This document shows positions 1 to 10,350 of a DNA stretch of 64,000 nt, in pieces. The position numbers and the translations under genes are program-made. The notes under the pieces were generated by a model, which saw only the letters and a list, made by a program, of their open reading frames with translations, searched no databases and was not told where the DNA came from. Origin of the DNA: Corticium candelabrum. Taxonomy: Eukaryota; Porifera; Homoscleromorpha; Homosclerophorida; Plakinidae. Every line of letters begins with the position of its first letter. Within the stretch, counting starts at the first letter, position 1. Location: contig NC_085086.1 of the NCBI RefSeq assembly GCF_963422355.1, positions 6,170,973-6,234,972 of the forward strand, written 5' to 3'.

Positions 1-280
1 AAAGTTTATATGAGATGAACAAGTTCCTAAAAAATCCAATAATTCCTTTGAATATCTCTACAATGTAAAGGACCTCAAAGGGGGCACAGAAAAGAATAAC
101 CGTTTTGACAAACAAACAATTAAATTGAAGTATCTACATCAGCAAGATCCTAAGTATCTCCTCTCGTCCACTTCAACTCATCTGTATAATCCGGATTTGT
201 TGAATTCTTCGCATAAATTGGTTGGATTACCTATAAGAAATGAAGCTCAAGACTCAAACAGGCAATGAGAATATAGAATA

Positions 281-2368
281 CAGTAGAGCCTCGCTAATCC
301 GAACCTCGTTAATCCGAACCCTCGCTAATCCGAATGTCCCTAACTGCTTGACCTCGAGTTTCCAGAGAGCATTTAGAATTCCGAGGCCTTGTGCAAACGT
401 CCTTTGATATCCGGGAAATAACAAACATCTGATCATATCCGGGTACACGTTCTCATGTCGTCAGACAAAGATATAACAAAGAAGACAAAACGGGCTCACA
501 AGACTCTAACAATAGAGCAGAAGGTAGCAATACTGGATGAACTGGGAAGTGCCTCCTATTCTGTGCTGTGTGAACGATATGGAATCGGTCGAAGCACCAT
601 TAGCGATATCAAGAGGAAAGAGTCTGAACTGAGGCAATACGAAAGGAAGCTAACCGAAATGGGAACGAGTCGACTTGCCAAAACAATGAAGCTTTCTACT
701 TACGAGGAGCTGGAGAGGGCTGTTTTCATGTGGTTTCGGCAGACGCGCGAGAAAGGCATTCCTGTATCAGGCCCACTACTACAAGCAAAGGCCTTGCAGC
801 TTCACGAGAAATTAAAGGAGTCTTCTCAAGAAGAGGATTTCGGCAACTTTGTTGCCTCGTCTGGTTGGCTTTGGAGATTTTGTAAGCGTCATTGCATTAG
901 ACAGCTGGCCTTACAAGGAGAAAAGCTGTCTGCCGATAAACCAGCTGCTGATCAGTTTGTGTTACGTTTCCAAGCTTTTGTCAAGGATAGTGATTACAGC
1001 ACTGAACAAATATTCAACTGTGACGAGTCAGGTTTGTACCATAAGCTGCTGCCTCAGAAAACGCTTGCTGGTCACTTTGAGAGGTCTGCTGATGGGCGCA
1101 AGACTCAAAAGGACCGTGTTACCATCAGTGCCTGCTCAAACGCGTCTGGTAGCATAAAACTACCCTTGGTCTTGATAGGTAAATCCAAGAATCCTCGTTG
1201 TTTCAAAAACGTCAATCGTGATCACTTGCCAGTGAGTTACTACAACCAGTCTAATGCTTGGGTGAACACAGGAATATTTTCTGACTGGTTCCATCATAAG
1301 TTTGTTCCTGTAGTGCAGGAAACGTTAAGGGAAAAGGGTTTGGATGATAAAGCTGTCCTTCTGCTTGACAACTGTTCTGCTCATCCGAATGAAGAAGACC
1401 TGATATCAGCAGATGGCAAAGTGATCGCAAAGTTCCTTCCACCGAATGTCACTTCGTTAATTCAACCCATGGATCAAGGTGTGCTAGTATCCATTAAACG
1501 CCGATACAGGAAAAAGATGCTTCAAGATCTTATTCTTCAAAATGATAGAGGTGTGTCAATCATTGACTTTGTTTGTGGAATCAACATGATGAAAATTTCT
1601 GATAAAGTTTCCGCTAGTTGGGATGAAATTACACCTAGAACAATTCGATTGTCTTGGAGAAAGATTCTACCCATTTATCCTGACGAAGGCAGTCAGGAAC
1701 CTGCTGGCATCACAGAATCAGGAGAGTCATTTGAAGAGCCTTCTTCTAATTTGACCCCTCTCTTCTCTGCTTTGGGTTATGAAATGACTTCAACAGAAAT
1801 TGAGGAGTGGTTAATGGTAGACAATTTGGATCCTGGTTACACTCATTTGGATGATGATGAAATTGTCACTGAAGTCTTGGCTCACGGTCGTGATGAAGAG
1901 ACTGCTGCAGATGAAGATGAAATGCAAAGTTCTGATCATGATTCAAGCACAAACCAGTCTGGCATCTCTCATGGCAGTGCATTTCAAATGCTCTCTGATT
2001 GTTTGACATGGTTTCGGGAACAGACAGAAGCAACTCAATACAGCTTGAGTGTTCTTCGGAGCCTACGTGACCTTGCAGCTAAAAAGAGACTAAGCACTCT
2101 TGAACAGGCGCGGGTGACGGACTACTTTGAGAAATGAGTTGCTTTTGCTTGTTGTTGGGTTACCTACTTAGTTAGTTGCGTTGCAAGAATTCTTGTCCCT
2201 GCGTAGGCATGTAATTGTTGACATATGTATGCGCAAACGGTCTGGATTGTCAAGGCTATGTCTGGGTCTCCAAGGCTTCGTATTTTGATAATCCGAACAA
2301 ATTCAGTAATCCGAACAGGTAAGAACGGAGTCTGGTACAGAGCTATTCGGATTAGCGAGGCTCTACTG
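281..2368 (+). mobile_element. Intact Tigger/pogo-type DNA transposon (Tigger-1)
   Basis: The element is bounded by perfect 23-bp terminal inverted repeats (left end CAGTAGAGCCTCGCTAATCC...). It is flanked by a TA duplication at 279-280 and 2369-2370, the target site used by the Tc1/mariner/pogo superfamily. Subterminal copies of TAATCCGAA occur at both ends (near 294, 310, 327 and in 2289-2321) and are candidate transposase-binding repeats. One intact transposase frame fills most of the interior. The paralogous unoccupied site is at 3718-3745. Confidence 0.96.
455..2137 (+). CDS. Pogo/Tigger-like (jerky-type) transposase, 560 aa
   Basis: This is the cut-and-paste transposase of the surrounding element. 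An N-terminal Psq/CENP-B helix-turn-helix lies at about residues 15-65 (EQKVAILDEL, RYGIGRSTISDIK). A second CENP-B type HTH domain lies at about 85-160 (SSGWLWRFCKRH). A DDE_1 catalytic domain follows at about 185-400 with candidate acidic residues D190 (FNCDESGL), D305 (LLLDNCSAH) and D340 (IQPMDQGV), a DD34D spacing. The C-terminus is acidic. Length matches Tigger/jerky transposases (about 500-600 aa) and no frame break is seen. The first ATG follows the left TIR by about 150 bp and fits the start of the HTH domain. The protein is clearly related to, but distinct from, the one at 20743-22353. The intact frame and ends suggest recent activity. Confidence 0.95.
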   Translation: MSSDKDITKKTKRAHKTLTIEQKVAILDELGSASYSVLCERYGIGRSTISDIKRKESELRQYERKLTEMGTSRLAKTMKLSTYEELERAVFMWFRQTREKGIPVSGPLLQAKALQLHEKLKESSQEEDFGNFVASSGWLWRFCKRHCIRQLALQGEKLSADKPAADQFVLRFQAFVKDSDYSTEQIFNCDESGLYHKLLPQKTLAGHFERSADGRKTQKDRVTISACSNASGSIKLPLVLIGKSKNPRCFKNVNRDHLPVSYYNQSNAWVNTGIFSDWFHHKFVPVVQETLREKGLDDKAVLLLDNCSAHPNEEDLISADGKVIAKFLPPNVTSLIQPMDQGVLVSIKRRYRKKMLQDLILQNDRGVSIIDFVCGINMMKISDKVSASWDEITPRTIRLSWRKILPIYPDEGSQEPAGITESGESFEEPSSNLTPLFSALGYEMTSTEIEEWLMVDNLDPGYTHLDDDEIVTEVLAHGRDEETAADEDEMQSSDHDSSTNQSGISHGSAFQMLSDCLTWFREQTEATQYSLSVLRSLRDLAAKKRLSTLEQARVTDYFEK

Positions 2369-3440
2369 TATCTAAAAATTATGAAAACCATAAAAAATAT
2401 CGAAAAAATTAGAAAAGTAGAATGGAAAATGTTTTGATTGTTTGACAGCAGAAGTGTCTCGGAGACTCTGATCCAAGTCTGCCGAGCAATGCAGAAATAT
2501 TTTTCTCTTCCTTGAATGTCAACCTAAAAATTAGCAACAGATTTTCTGACTGCTAAATGTGAAAAATTCGTGTGCCTAGCGACAAGCCTAATGTACGTAT
2601 TGAGTAAAAAATTGTGGCAATTTGAAATAATATGGATAAACATCAAACTACAGCTAGACTTTACAAAAATATTTGTGGTTAGAGAAAAAATTGTTTCAGA
2701 TTAATTTTGTCTTTGTCGTTTGCAGATTATTCTTGATAAACCAAATGTATGGCAAGAAATTGGAGTAGCTGCTAAAACAAGTTAAATAAAATTAGGAGCG
2801 CTATATAATACAGCAAAAAAATTACAACCAAATGATAAGACGAATATTTATGTGCAAGTTCTCTTCTAGCTAATGAAAGATGCTAGTCAAATACTTTCTG
2901 CTCCTGGCGTACGTGTGTATGAAGAGATAATGCTGTGGTTTCGATGCTCTTTTTAGTGTAGCAGTAGAACCTTAATAGCGAGATTGTCCATGCACGTAGG
3001 AACTATGCCGGCGAAAAGTTTCAAGACCCATGCACATACAGTGCAGAGATGATAAAACATGTAAAAGCAATAGAACAAGTTCGTCGTCTGCTACCTTAAA
3101 ATGTAGGAACCTAACACAAATGACTAGGTCATTGCAAAATTCAGTATTTCCAGGTGGTCCTGCAAAGCAAGTTGGATGGACACCCAAGGTGCTGGGAGGT
3201 GGTGGCACACACGCAGTACTTCCCAATTAAGACCTGGACGAACTGCGCAGTTCAGGTTGTTTGTCTTATTTTGCAATTCGCAGTTTTATCGTCGTCGCCC
3301 ATAAAATTTTGGCGCACCATCAGAAAGAGACTCTAAAAAGCAAGTAACGTATGCGCAATTACGTCTACAAGCGAGGGTAAAAACCCTTTACTGACTGCAC
3401 ATTAGCCAAATTCTTAGGCAGAGCTTCCGCCCTAGAGTAG

Positions 3441-5690
3441 GTAATTGTAACAAGTTTGTATGAGATGAACCAGTCCCTCAACAAATCCAGTAATTCGTTG
3501 AATATCTCTACAATGCAAAGGACCTCAAAAGGGGCACAGAAAACAATAACCGCTTTGACAAAAAAAAACAATTAAATTGAAGTATCTACATCAGCAAGAT
3601 CATAAGTATGTCCTCTCGTCCACTTCAACATATCTGCATAATCTGGATTAGTTGAATTATCTGCATAAATTGGTTGGATTTAAATAAGAAATGAGGCTCA
3701 AGACTCAAACAGTTACTGAGAATATAGAATATCTAAAAATCATAAAAGCAATAAAAACAAAAATATTCAAACAATTAGAAAAGTAGAACAAAGAAAGTTT
3801 TTGATTGTCTGACAGCAGAAGTGTCTCGGCGACTCTAATCCAAGTCTACAAGACAATGAAGAAATTTCTCTTTCTCAGAATGTCAACATAAAATTAGCAA
3901 CCGATAGTCTGACTGCGCATGTGAAAAATTCGTGTCCCTAGCGACATGCCTAATGTACGCGTTGAGTAGGAAATTGTGGCAATTTGAAATAACCTGGATG
4001 AACAACAAACTACAGCTAGACTTTACGAAATAATTTGTGGCTGAAGAAATTGTTTCAGATTTGTAGTTGTCGTTTGCAGATTACTCTTGAGGAACGAAAT
4101 GAATGGCAAGAGCATGGAGTAGCTGCTGAAACAAGTTAAATAAAATTACGAGCGCTATATAATACAGCAAAAAATCAACCACGAATATCTATGTGGAAGT
4201 TCTCTTCTAGCTAAAAAAAGATGCTAGTCAAATAATTTTCTGTTCCTGGCGTACGTCTGTATGAAGAGATAATGCTGTCGTTCCAGTGCTCCTTTTAGCG
4301 TAGCAGTAGAGCCTATACAGCAAGATTGTCCATGCGCGCACGAACTATGCCGGCGAAGAGCTTCAAGAGCCATCCACTTCTTCGAGGTTACAGTGGAGAA
4401 ATGTTAGAACACAGGAAAGAAATAGAACAAGTGCGTCCTCTGGTAGTCTAGAATGTAGGAGCAAAATAAAAAATTACTAGGTCATTGCAAAATTCAGTAT
4501 GTCCAGGTCATGTAAAGCAAGTTGAATGGACACACGAGGTGCTAGGAGGTGGTGACTCACATGCAGCACTTGCCAATCAAGATCTGGACGAACTGCGCAC
4601 TTCAGGTTGTTTGTCTGATTTTGCCTTTTGCAGTTTTATCGCCGCCGCCCATACAATTTTGGCGAAGCAACAGGAAAAAGACTCTAAAAAGCAAGTAAAG
4701 TATGCGTAAATGACCCACTCTGGAGAAAATGAGGCACAAACAATTGCACAACTAGATGTCGGGTATATGACAGCTATGAAACAAACAGATCCAGTTTCAC
4801 ATTCTAACTCTTGTTTGCAACTACGTATATTTTTCAAATGTAGGTTAATTTTTTCACAGCTCCTATACCAAGAACAAGAAGAAAAGAAACAGTCGATGCA
4901 AGTATTGCACAGCAAATTGGTACGCTATGACTGTGAATATGTAACCGGAAGTTGACCAGTACAACTGTTGTTATAATAAATGTATACACAGAATCAAGTG
5001 TAGGCAAAACTAGAAGTAAAAGAATTCAAGAGCTGCTACAAAAAGTTTTGTCATTGCAGCGTCTCAGAAAGAAACCCAAGAGTAAACGGATATCTGTGCC
5101 ACCACTGATTCAAAAAAAGAATCAGAGTCAACACATCAGCCCAAGAATATATCTGCAGAGAGCAATGTACGTATAATTAAGTTTAGCTTGCAGATTTAGT
5201 TTCAGAGCAACCGGGCTTTTGGCGAGAGCATCACGTAGCTGCTGAGATTCGTTACCATCAATTGCCCGGTGAAGTACCAAACTAAAAAGTCACTTCAGGC
5301 TCAAATAGATAACAAGTCATTGTCATTCTTGAGAGACATTCACAGCATTAGAGATCACGCTAGACTCAACACGATCTCATCAACCCTTGCTCGTGTTTGG
5401 ATTAAAGCCATTCCTAACGAAAAGATTGACCTAGTACCGCTGAAACACGGCATTATTACTTCCGTAAGAATCTGGCTGAGAATTTCTATATTGCCATCTC
5501 AAACAAACGCTAAGAGATGTGTTACAGGACAAATACTGGATACAACTGGTGACCACGCCATGAGTTGCGGCAGTAGCTGTACACGTACGAAACGGCATGA
5601 TAGTCTTAGAGAAATTTATGTCTTGCCCTACTGATAAACAACAGCGTCGTTAAAAAGGAACAAAAAAAACTAGCGGGCAAGATGGGTTTT
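3441..5690 (+). repeat. Dispersed gene-like repeat, copy B, followed by an RLE fragment
   Basis: This copy continues directly after copy A, in tandem. It shares copy A over 3452-4705 and continues into a part also seen in copies C (12705) and F (31385). That part encodes a recognisable block around [10 protein letters not shown] (4900-4955), then SVGKTR, then a retrotransposon endonuclease-like fragment. Read-through hides probable tiny introns, for example GT at 4951 to AG at 4991 (41 nt). The coding-like segment at 4485-4955 (LANQDLDELRTS, EKKQSMQVLHSK) is broken by stops. I do not recognise the original protein. Confidence 0.7.
5269..5634 (+). pseudogene. C-terminal fragment of an RT/RLE non-LTR element
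   Basis: The translation contains DHARLNTISSTLARVWIKAI followed by a degraded Cys/His block (RCVTGQILDTTGDHAMSC). The same order occurs in the long ORF at 8539-10256 (ARLRSV, GAWLHAIP, then CDCGATV..YHLLTC). That region sits between the reverse transcriptase and the restriction-like endonuclease of zinc-finger/RLE non-LTR elements. The fragment ends at a stop before the endonuclease core. Close copies occur at 5692, 13110 and 15545. Confidence 0.7.
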
Positions 5691-5691
5691 C

Positions 5692-6066
5692 GTGCAGAAG
5701 CATGCCAATTACCAGCGCTATACAAAACAAACAGAAATTATTCAGACTCAAATAGATAACAAGTCATCGTCATTCTTAAGAGACATTCACAGCATCGGAT
5801 ATCAGGCCCGACTCGACACCATCTCAACATTCCAGACTGGTGCCTGGATTAAAAACCTTTCTAACGAAAAGCTCGGACTAGCAAAACAAACACACGACAT
5901 ATTATCTGACCGTCTAAGCGCGCGTCTGACCGCGGTGCACAGCAAATGCGTCATATTTTCGCAAGTGTCTTCTTTGCGATGCGTTGGAGTAAGCGACAGC
6001 TGTTCAGAGACAGAGGAAGTGCTTTGGCGCGACTCCAGTATCCCCCTAACCCTAACATGCACGTAA
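5692..6066 (+). pseudogene. Second RLE-element C-terminal fragment
   Basis: The frame repeats the preceding fragment in diverged form (QIDNKSSSFLRDIHSI, ARLDTISTFQTGAWIKNL) and then loses the Cys/His block by frameshift near 5940. Together with 5269-5634 it forms a tandem pair of the same retrotransposon region. It ends near a short ccctaaccctaac run at 6045. Confidence 0.6.
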
Positions 6067-6165
6067 CGTTTCATGATATACAAAGCCGCGACTAGCTAGA
6101 AACATGACATGGTCAGTCAGGCGTTTATTAAAGAAGTATGACACGTTTCTCAGTCATTTCTTAGA

Positions 6166-6790
6166 ATGATTCATAGTGACTTAGTACGCAAATTAGATAT
6201 GCTTGACTGTTGCGTCGAGTTTTGCCAAGAGCACAGCCTTGACAAGTTGTCGCTACCCGACGTGTGTGCGACGCTTGCGGCAATGAAATAAAGATGTGCT
6301 CTCGTAAAGGAGGCAAAAAATCCTCAGACGGTTTTTCGTGGAATTGTGGCAAGAAGACATGCGCCAAGGGGCGGAGCATTAATACAGGAACCTGGTTTGC
6401 GTCCTCCAGACTGACGATCAGTCAGATTTTGGAGTTTACCTACTTTTGGACTCGCAAGGCATTGCTGTGGTCTTGTGTATTTGCTAAAATGCATGTTATC
6501 TAAGTGTATGCTACTTTATAGGTTCCACAAGCTACCGCTCGCCTTGAATGCCGTGTTTGTTCAAAAACCACGTCTCTCGACAGATCGTCTTTTTGTCGAG
6601 AGGTGTGTGCTTTCGTGCTGTCGAGGCATATAGCGGACGAAAAGTTAGGTGGTGAAAAAGAAGTAGTCGAGATCGACGAATACAAGTTTGGTCGGCGTAA
6701 GTACAAACGTGGGCGCGCTTTTCGATGGGCAGAGGCTTTTCGGAGGAATTGAGCGTGACAGAAACGGTGCTTCCTCCAGGTACATGCTAG
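6166..6790 (+). pseudogene. Merlin/ISXO2-like (IS1595-type) transposase remnant
   Basis: Three frames read in sequence give the family's order. From the ATG at 6166 comes LDCCVEFCQEHSL. After a shift near 6250 comes a zinc-ribbon-like CDACGNE ... WNCGKKTCAKG and then GTWFASSRLTISQILEFTY. After another break at about 6500 comes SFCREVC, the catalytic-type EVVEIDEYKFGRRKYKRGR and, one frame over, LFGGIERDRNG. ISXO2-like transposases carry exactly this VEIDESKF..RKY..GR..GG.ER pattern. At least three frame changes make it non-functional unless some are introns. The third acidic position and the C-terminus are not visible after 6790. Confidence 0.8.
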
Positions 6791-7320
6791 AATTCTATGT
6801 GTAACTTATTATTCTAAAGTGCGTTCACGAATTAGAGCGACTGGTGGAATGTAGGGTACACCCTAAGGCGTGGCGTAGTGCTTGCGTAAACGGATGTTAT
6901 GTTGTCACAGAAGGCAATTAGCATCTATGTTTCAGAGCGTTTGGTGTCAATGACAAACTAGGTAACTATATTGTTATGTGAAGGTGTACGTATGAACGTG
7001 TTGCCTCTGGCTGCCTCGCTGGCATGAAACGCGGTTTGCTTCATGATGCAATAATATACCAAAAATTGCACTTTTGCTATAACCCATGACAACAGACCTG
7101 GATGTTTCCATGCGCTCACTGGTTGTATGTGTCAGTTGCCTCTTCTAGGAACAGCTTTAAGTACCAGATAAATACAATGATTCACTTCTGGCTCAGAGAA
7201 GCGTCTGGAAACCACGAGAACTTGACTAATTTGACCATACAAGAACCAAACTGACCAGCCATTTAGTGCATTCTTGAGCGTTGATGACATCCATTTGAGG
7301 ACTTTGACCTACACTTATGC
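6791..7320. other. No gene recognised
   Basis: This stretch lies between the Merlin remnant and the IS630-like scrap. I see no long frame, no inverted ends and no RNA gene. Part of it may be decayed transposase, but the translation is unreadable. Confidence 0.4.
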
Positions 7321-7579
7321 TGCACAGCACAACACAGGGATTGGTGGGTTTACGATGGAAAACATCAAGCGTCTGTGTAGAGAAGGTCTAGCAAACGTTA
7401 CTGTGGAAAAGTGAGCAAACTGCGTGAGGCACGTACGTGAGAAGGTGGAGAAGCATTACAGGACAATACACGGTGTGTTAGACGACGTTGTAGAGCAGAT
7501 GGTCATTGAATTCGAAGTTGGTCCTGAATCAGAAGATTCGTCGTCGTCTGAAACTGAAAGTTCCAAGGATGAAGAGTAG
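7321..7579 (+). pseudogene. C-terminal scrap of an IS630/Tc1-type transposase
   Basis: The translation matches the C-terminus of the intact transposase at 16990-18372 residue by residue: NTGIGGFTMENI versus NTGISGFTMENI, then VREKVEKHY, and a Ser/Glu tail ending at TAG 7577. A Trp codon corresponding to DRWAGC has become TGA (about 7411), so the copy is dead. Upstream parts of the gene, including the catalytic residues, are missing. Confidence 0.85.
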
Positions 7580-8435
7580 AAACGGACCCTAGACGCACTC
7601 TTTCCTAGCTAGCTGACACCCCAACTGGGAAGTTTACTCTGTTGGGTTACTGTTAACAGCCTGCTAGCTATAACAATTATGTGCTTAGCTTTATGCAATT
7701 AACCCTAATCCCGCCTTAGTCCCGCCTTTCTCCGCCCCTAACTCATTAAAATACAGGAAATTGGCTCTATTAACTTCAGCTACGTCTCTGTAGCCCAACA
7801 GTGAGTGTAATTAGATCCGGCAAGTGAAGAGCTTTCGATTGGTATCAATATCCGCCCGGAGGGCAACATCTTTGTCGCGCAAATGGCCACATTCCACCAG
7901 TCTCTCTAATGCGTGAACGCACTTTAGTGATTTTCTTATTGAAAATTACCTTGTTGACAGAGACCATTATTGAATGTTTCCTCAAGTTCAAGAAAAACGT
8001 GTTCGCCTCTGCATAGAGGTTTGCATTAGCAATTAACATATTTGTAAGAACACCTCCAGCTTCTTGTTCCGTGCGATATTTGACGAGTTGCAGCGATGCC
8101 TCGAGGCATAAGTCGAGTCTGAAAACGCGAGGGAAAATTGAAGCCCTTCACTTCACTCAGTTGACCACTCTGTACGTCAGATTGCAGCTTTTGTACGCCG
8201 CTCTAGGAACTACGTTCATCAGTGCCTGCAACGGCTTTCCCATGGCAGCAGGGCATATAAAAAACCACGTGGACGTGGGAAGGCAACGACAATCTGGGCA
8301 GATCATCGACTAAAGAGAATGGCACTGCAGATCCACAGAGCACCATCACGACTGCTTTCGTATCAGCTGGCTGAACAAACCAGCAAAGTGTAACGTAGAA
8401 CAGTCGGTGGTCGTCTCAGTTTAATTCCAAACGAA
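7580..8435. other. No gene recognised
   Basis: The first part (7580-7800) is probably the 3' flank of the IS630-like scrap. The rest holds only short frames on both strands without recognisable motifs. Confidence 0.4.
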
Positions 8436-8464
8436 ATGACTGGATATTCTGCATTCGGATGTGT

Positions 8465-8467
8465 GTA

Positions 8468-8502
<35 letters not shown>

Positions 8503-8537
8503 ATATCTATCTATCTATCTATCTATCTATATATATT
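8465..8537 (+). repeat. (TATC)n microsatellite, upstream of the retrotransposon
   Basis: About 70 bp of TATC units, interrupted by TATA steps. It abuts the 5' end of the truncated RT/RLE element. The same motif resumes at its 3' end (10315). Confidence 0.97.
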
Positions 8538-10314
8538 ATGATCCAGTCTCAGGAAGGAGTACATCAGGGAGACCCCTTGGGACCAGCCCTTTTCTCATGT
8601 TCTATTCACCAAACGCTCGTGGAAATTCAAGACCGTCATTCAATGGTGGTCATTTTGGCCTACCTAGACGATGTCTTCCTTTGTGGCCCTTCTGATCTGT
8701 GTCAGCGAGCTTTTAAAGACCTACAATGTTCATTCACTCAACTTGGCTTGTCTGTCTGTCCAAGCAAATGCCAGGCTTATTCCAGAGTCATTCCAGCTAG
8801 CTGGCCAGATGACATTCCTTTCACTTCCTCAGGCATTACTGTACTTGGCAGTCCTATTGGAGACTGTGATTACGTGCAGAATTATTGTTTATCTACTGCA
8901 CTTTCTGGAGCTGAACTGTGCAACAAACTGCAAAGTTTGAATGATCCTCAGAGTGCTATGTTGATCTTGAGGCAATGTCATTCCACCCGTTTAAACCACT
9001 TGGGCAGGACAGTTCAACATACTTGGTTGACGGAAGGAGCAAGGGCACATGATGATTTGACACAACGCACTTTTTGTTCTATCCTAGGCATAATGGCTGA
9101 TCCATCTCTTTATTGGAAACAGTGCTGTCTATCAATAAAAAGTGGAGGATTCGGTTTAACGATGTTGGAAGACATCTCACCTGCAGCATTCCTTGCAGCA
9201 TGGTCTAACACCTTTCAACAGCTTCCCAAACGGTTTCTCACTTTTTCGAGTTATTCTCCATCTTTTCTAGGGAAGGTTCTTACGAACCTCCCTCTAGGTC
9301 ATCAACTCACTGACTCTCATAAGAAACTGCTATCCATCTTGGAAAGCGGCTGTGATTACGCTCACTTATCTCTAGAGGACTTGCTGACAGAACCTGACAA
9401 GCTACAGCACAGACTTACTTCAGCTATTAATCAAGGCAGAGAGGCAACTTTGCTAGCCTTGTCTATCGATGACCAGTGTTCTGCTCGTTTGAGATCTGTT
9501 GCAGGAAAGGAAGCTGGAGCTTGGCTTCACGCAATCCCATCCGACGATGAGCTCGCTATTGAAACTCGCGAATATCGCTTAGCGGCTTATTTACGCTTGG
9601 GCTTGCCTATATTTGGTCAATGGGCAGTCACCTGTGATTGTGGAGCTACAGTAGACGAAGGTGCATACCACCTCTTGACATGCAAGCGTCACGGTGGCCC
9701 AATTTGGCAGCACGACTTCATTGTCTCGGCCTGGTGCAGGTGTCTAAATTCAGCTGATGTTCTCCACAAGAAGGAAGTGCGCAACCTCTATGTCGACAGC
9801 CTTGGTCGCCCGGATATTGTGACCTTTGACTCAGGTAGCTTGACCAATGCTGAGATAGATGTCTCGCTAGCTCATCCCTACAACAAGGAGGTGGTTAGCT
9901 CTAGTGCTAAAGTGACTGGCCATGCCTCCCTTGTTCGAGAACAACACAAGAAAGAGAAGTACAAGCAATTTCACCATCCAGGAGGACAACGTCCAGATGT
10001 CATCCCCTTGGTACATGAACATTTTGGGAGATGGGGCAAGGAAGCCATTAACTTCCTCAAGTCCCTAGGGGATCGCTCCAAGGATGAATATGGTCAATAC
10101 AACAAAAAGGATTTTATGTCAGTGTCTAGACGCCGGATTAGCGTTGCACTTCAGAAAGGCAATGCTAAAGTTATTCTAAGGAAGCTGGACAGACTAAATT
10201 ATGCTTTTTCTTCGCTTGACCTTGCTTTCACAGACGTTCAGTCTTACGTTCATTAGAATAGACAGCAGTTTTCATTAGTCTTTTGTGCTAGAGAAAGAAA
10301 TTATTCAATAAAAT
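8538..10314 (+). mobile_element. 5'-truncated RT/RLE non-LTR retrotransposon
   Basis: The element begins inside the reverse-transcriptase domain and ends about 50 bp after its stop codon, at an AATAAA signal (10306). (TATC)n lies on both sides. Truncation at the 5' end is typical of target-primed reverse transcription. The matching microsatellite on both sides suggests insertion into a tetranucleotide repeat or a microsatellite-like 3' tail. Confidence 0.85.
8539..10256 (+). pseudogene. RT (C-terminal half) plus restriction-like endonuclease ORF
   Basis: An open frame of about 570 codons enters from the microsatellite, so no true start exists. The RT finger/palm motifs are GVHQGDPLGPALFS and the catalytic AYLDDV (counting from the in-frame ATG at 8436, YLDD is at residues 76-79). 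A long thumb/linker follows. Next come a CCHC block (CDCGATVDEG..HLLTC, about 399-415), then GRPDIV (about 458) and EIDVSLAHP (about 472), followed by Lys-rich KKEKYKQF. This order (RT, CCHC, PD-D-K) is that of R2-group elements with a restriction-like endonuclease. The frame is uninterrupted, so the copy is young although 5'-truncated. N-terminal zinc fingers are missing here; a possible relative with them lies on the minus strand at 46800-49154. Confidence 0.88.
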
Positions 10315-10350
10315 CTATATATCTATCTATCTATCTATCTATATATACGT
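10315..10350 (+). repeat. (ATCT)n microsatellite, downstream of the retrotransposon
   Basis: A short run of the same tetranucleotide as at 8465-8537. It lies directly after the poly(A) signal of the retrotransposon and next to the Helitron terminus. Confidence 0.95.

Larger units (their letters stand above)
1..3370 (+). repeat. Dispersed gene-like repeat, copy A (interrupted by Tigger)
   Basis: Outside the transposon at 281-2368 this stretch aligns almost base for base with 3441-4705. Examples are the segment around 'gaatatctctacaatg' (about 50 versus 3500), 'gacagcagaagtgtctcgg' (2444 versus 3812) and 'gacgaactgcgcag' (3237 versus 4587). Small GT..AG steps and short coding-like pieces (for example a piece around 3130-3230 ending in LDELR) suggest decayed multi-exon gene copies. 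Related copies lie at 3441, 12705, 29516, 31385 and 38166. No family is recognised. The left end runs off the window. Confidence 0.75.

Noticed and set aside
3264-3293. 28-30-nt GTTGTTTG...CGCAG segment in copies A, B and E as an intron
   Set aside because: It has GT and AG ends in the copies, but reading through gives the longer coding-like continuation in copy B, and the length is below a plausible intron size.
6040-6060. Telomere-like ccctaaccctaac
   Set aside because: Only two units, and not in an array. A similar short run at 18765 is also isolated.
8436-8538. ATG start of the RT/RLE frame inside the microsatellite
   Set aside because: The first 34 codons are encoded by (TATC)n and flanking sequence. 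The element is 5'-truncated and this is not its natural start.
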